NCBI GenBank assembly: GCA_900321905.1
Contig: ONXZ01000100.1
Location: 690-6,317 of the forward strand
Length of the DNA: 5,628 nucleotides
From: an uncultured Eubacteriales bacterium
Lineage (GTDB): Bacteria > Bacillota > Clostridia > Oscillospirales > Acutalibacteraceae
Direction of reading: 5' to 3'
Below the pieces are notes generated by a model. The model did not search any database, was not told the origin of the DNA, and was given only the letters and a program-made list of their open reading frames with translations. Positions within the stretch are counted from its first letter, which is position 1. Every line of letters begins with the position of its first letter. Below are positions 4,382 through 5,628 of this stretch, one piece after another. The translations under genes were made by a program, and so were the position numbers.

Positions 4382-5628
4382 ATGAATAAAAAGGGAAGGG
4401 TACAGTTCTGGACAGAATTCTTTTCGGACCTTGCCTGCCTTGTAATTGCAAACGCGGTGGCTTACACCGTGTTTCACTACATAATATTCAAAATTGCAGA
4501 TTACCCCGCACACGTGTGGATACAGTACTACTTCGTAATGTTTGTCGCTTACGGAATAGTATTTTCAGGTTTTTACTCACGCCTTGATATCAAACAGCGC
4601 AACCGCTCGCATGAGATTATTTCGCTAACGCGAAACGCAACGCTGACGTATCTGATGTTTTTGACTTTTCTGGTTCTCCTCAAAAGCCAGATACTCGAGT
4701 CAAGGTATATGCTGCTTGCAAGTTTTTTGTTTTATGTGTTGCTGCTGTTCCCTGAAAGGTACTTTTTAAAGCGCTGGATAACAGGCTTTTTTACCCACAG
4801 CAAAACCGCATCGATTGTAGGAATTATCACTACAAGCGATATTGCAGAAGAATTTGTAAGAGATATCAAAAACGACTGGACGCTCAAAGTATCGGGCATT
4901 GTGCTTGCCGACAATGTGTTTGCAAACGCGCTTGTGCCTGCAAAATCAGGCGGAGCCGCCGTTGCAGAGCGTGCAGAGTTTCCGAAAAACATCTGCGATA
5001 TCCCTGTAATTTCGACTGACGAAAGTTTTATCGACTGGATTCGCTCCGCTCCGCTTGACGAGGTGTTTATCAACATCAACTACGATGACAGTACCGAGAT
5101 TCAGCCTCTTATCGAGGAACTTGAGGATATGGGCATAGTGGTTCACCTTAACCTGCCGCGCCTGCACAGAATGATTGACGAGAGCAAATTTGACAACATC
5201 AGTTGCCGTGTTTATGCAGGATATCCGCTTGCAACGTTTGCCGCGTCGCAGCATAATCCGTCGTTGCTGGTAATCAAGCGTATATTCGATATTTTTGCGT
5301 CGCTCATCGGTTGCATAATTGCATTGATTGCGATGGCGATAGTCGCTTATCCGCTGAAAAAGGATTCACCCGGCCCGCTGATTTTCAAGCAGGAGCGCGT
5401 GGGCAAAAGCGGCAGACCGTTCAATATTTATAAAATCCGCTCAATGTATGTTGACGCAGAGGAACGCAAAGCCGAACTTGAAGGCGACAATAAAATGGAC
5501 GGGCTTATGTTCAAAATGGAGGACGACCCGCGCATTACAAAAGTCGGCAGAATTCTGCGAAAATACAGCATTGACGAACTGCCGCAGTTCTTCAACGTAC
5601 TTAAAGGCGATATGAGCCTTGTAGGCAC
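4382..5628 (+). CDS. Polyprenyl-phosphate glycosyl-1-phosphate transferase, WbaP/CpsE-like (3' end outside window)
   Basis: This membrane enzyme starts repeat-unit assembly by moving a sugar-1-phosphate from a UDP-sugar to undecaprenyl phosphate. The 415 codons seen are open to the right edge; family members are usually about 460-480 residues, so roughly 50 are missing. Visible in order are four N-terminal membrane helices (about 12-36, 48-66, 86-101, 108-125), a soluble Rossmann-like domain (about 140-275) lacking a clear GxGxxG, a further hydrophobic helix starting VIKRIFDIFASLIGC (297-311), and the catalytic domain. The latter has SPGPLIFKQERVGKSGRPF (329-347), YKIRSM (350-355), DDPRITKVGRILRK (381-394) and DELPQFFNVLKGDMSLVG (398-415). 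Asp398-Glu399 corresponds to the catalytic Asp-Glu pair of this superfamily (Asp93-Glu94 in PglC). The ATG is 15 nt after the kinase stop, so it is probably on the same transcript. The sugar (glucose, galactose or other) cannot be decided. Confidence 0.95.
   Translation, partial: MNKKGRVQFWTEFFSDLACLVIANAVAYTVFHYIIFKIADYPAHVWIQYYFVMFVAYGIVFSGFYSRLDIKQRNRSHEIISLTRNATLTYLMFLTFLVLLKSQILESRYMLLASFLFYVLLLFPERYFLKRWITGFFTHSKTASIVGIITTSDIAEEFVRDIKNDWTLKVSGIVLADNVFANALVPAKSGGAAVAERAEFPKNICDIPVISTDESFIDWIRSAPLDEVFININYDDSTEIQPLIEELEDMGIVVHLNLPRLHRMIDESKFDNISCRVYAGYPLATFAASQHNPSLLVIKRIFDIFASLIGCIIALIAMAIVAYPLKKDSPGPLIFKQERVGKSGRPFNIYKIRSMYVDAEERKAELEGDNKMDGLMFKMEDDPRITKVGRILRKYSIDELPQFFNVLKGDMSLVG

Noticed and set aside
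4236..4513. Minus-strand frames with Tyr/Asn/Ser or Ile/Val repeats
   Set aside because: They are the complementary readings of the AAYTAY repeat and not independent genes.
4732..5254. Minus-strand frames opposite the glycosylphosphotransferase
   Set aside because: They have no motifs and overlap a well-recognised enzyme on the plus strand.

Overview
The window looks like a chromosomal fragment of a low- to mid-GC Gram-positive anaerobe of the Clostridia, most likely the Ruminococcus/Oscillospiraceae group. This is inferred from strong AGGAGG-type ribosome binding sites, consensus SigA promoters, a membrane-anchored RNase Y, and a capsule locus in which the tyrosine kinase (CpsD type) and its membrane adaptor (CpsC type) are separate proteins, as is usual in Firmicutes. 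No taxon was confirmed by a search.

Layout, left to right. (1) Positions 1-746, minus strand: the 5' part of an ABC-transporter ORF that runs off the left edge. It is a mosaic: a lipoprotein signal peptide, then only the second lobe of a TrpX-like (PF04392) substrate-binding protein, then, with no frame break, a polar amino-acid permease (HisM/GlnP type) that lacks its N-terminus. (2) Positions 747-1065: a divergent regulatory region of about 319 bp. It holds one good SigA promoter per strand, a perfect 11-bp inverted repeat whose left arm overlaps one -35 box, and overlapping short palindromes beside the other. (3) Positions 1066-2622, plus strand: rny, complete RNase Y (518 aa), followed by a strong intrinsic terminator and a second hairpin. 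(4) Positions 2731-5628, plus strand: the start of an exopolysaccharide/capsule operon with its own near-perfect extended -10 promoter. It encodes a Wzz/CpsC chain-length and kinase-adaptor protein, a CpsD-type bacterial tyrosine kinase whose start overlaps the wzz stop, and a polyprenyl-phosphate glycosyl-1-phosphate transferase (WbaP-like) cut by the right edge.

The three capsule genes form one functional unit. The glycosylphosphotransferase starts the repeat unit on undecaprenyl phosphate, while the Wzz-like adaptor and the tyrosine kinase control polymerisation and export through phosphorylation of the kinase's C-terminal tyrosine tail. That tail is unusually regular here, seven Asn/Asp-Tyr dipeptides encoded by a hexanucleotide repeat. 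RNase Y is a housekeeping mRNA-decay enzyme and appears to be transcribed separately.

I do not see a convincing new multi-gene system. The items most worth following up are the three-part ABC-transporter ORF (real rearrangement or assembly chimera), the (Asn-Tyr)n tail of the kinase, and the inverted repeat between the divergent promoters.
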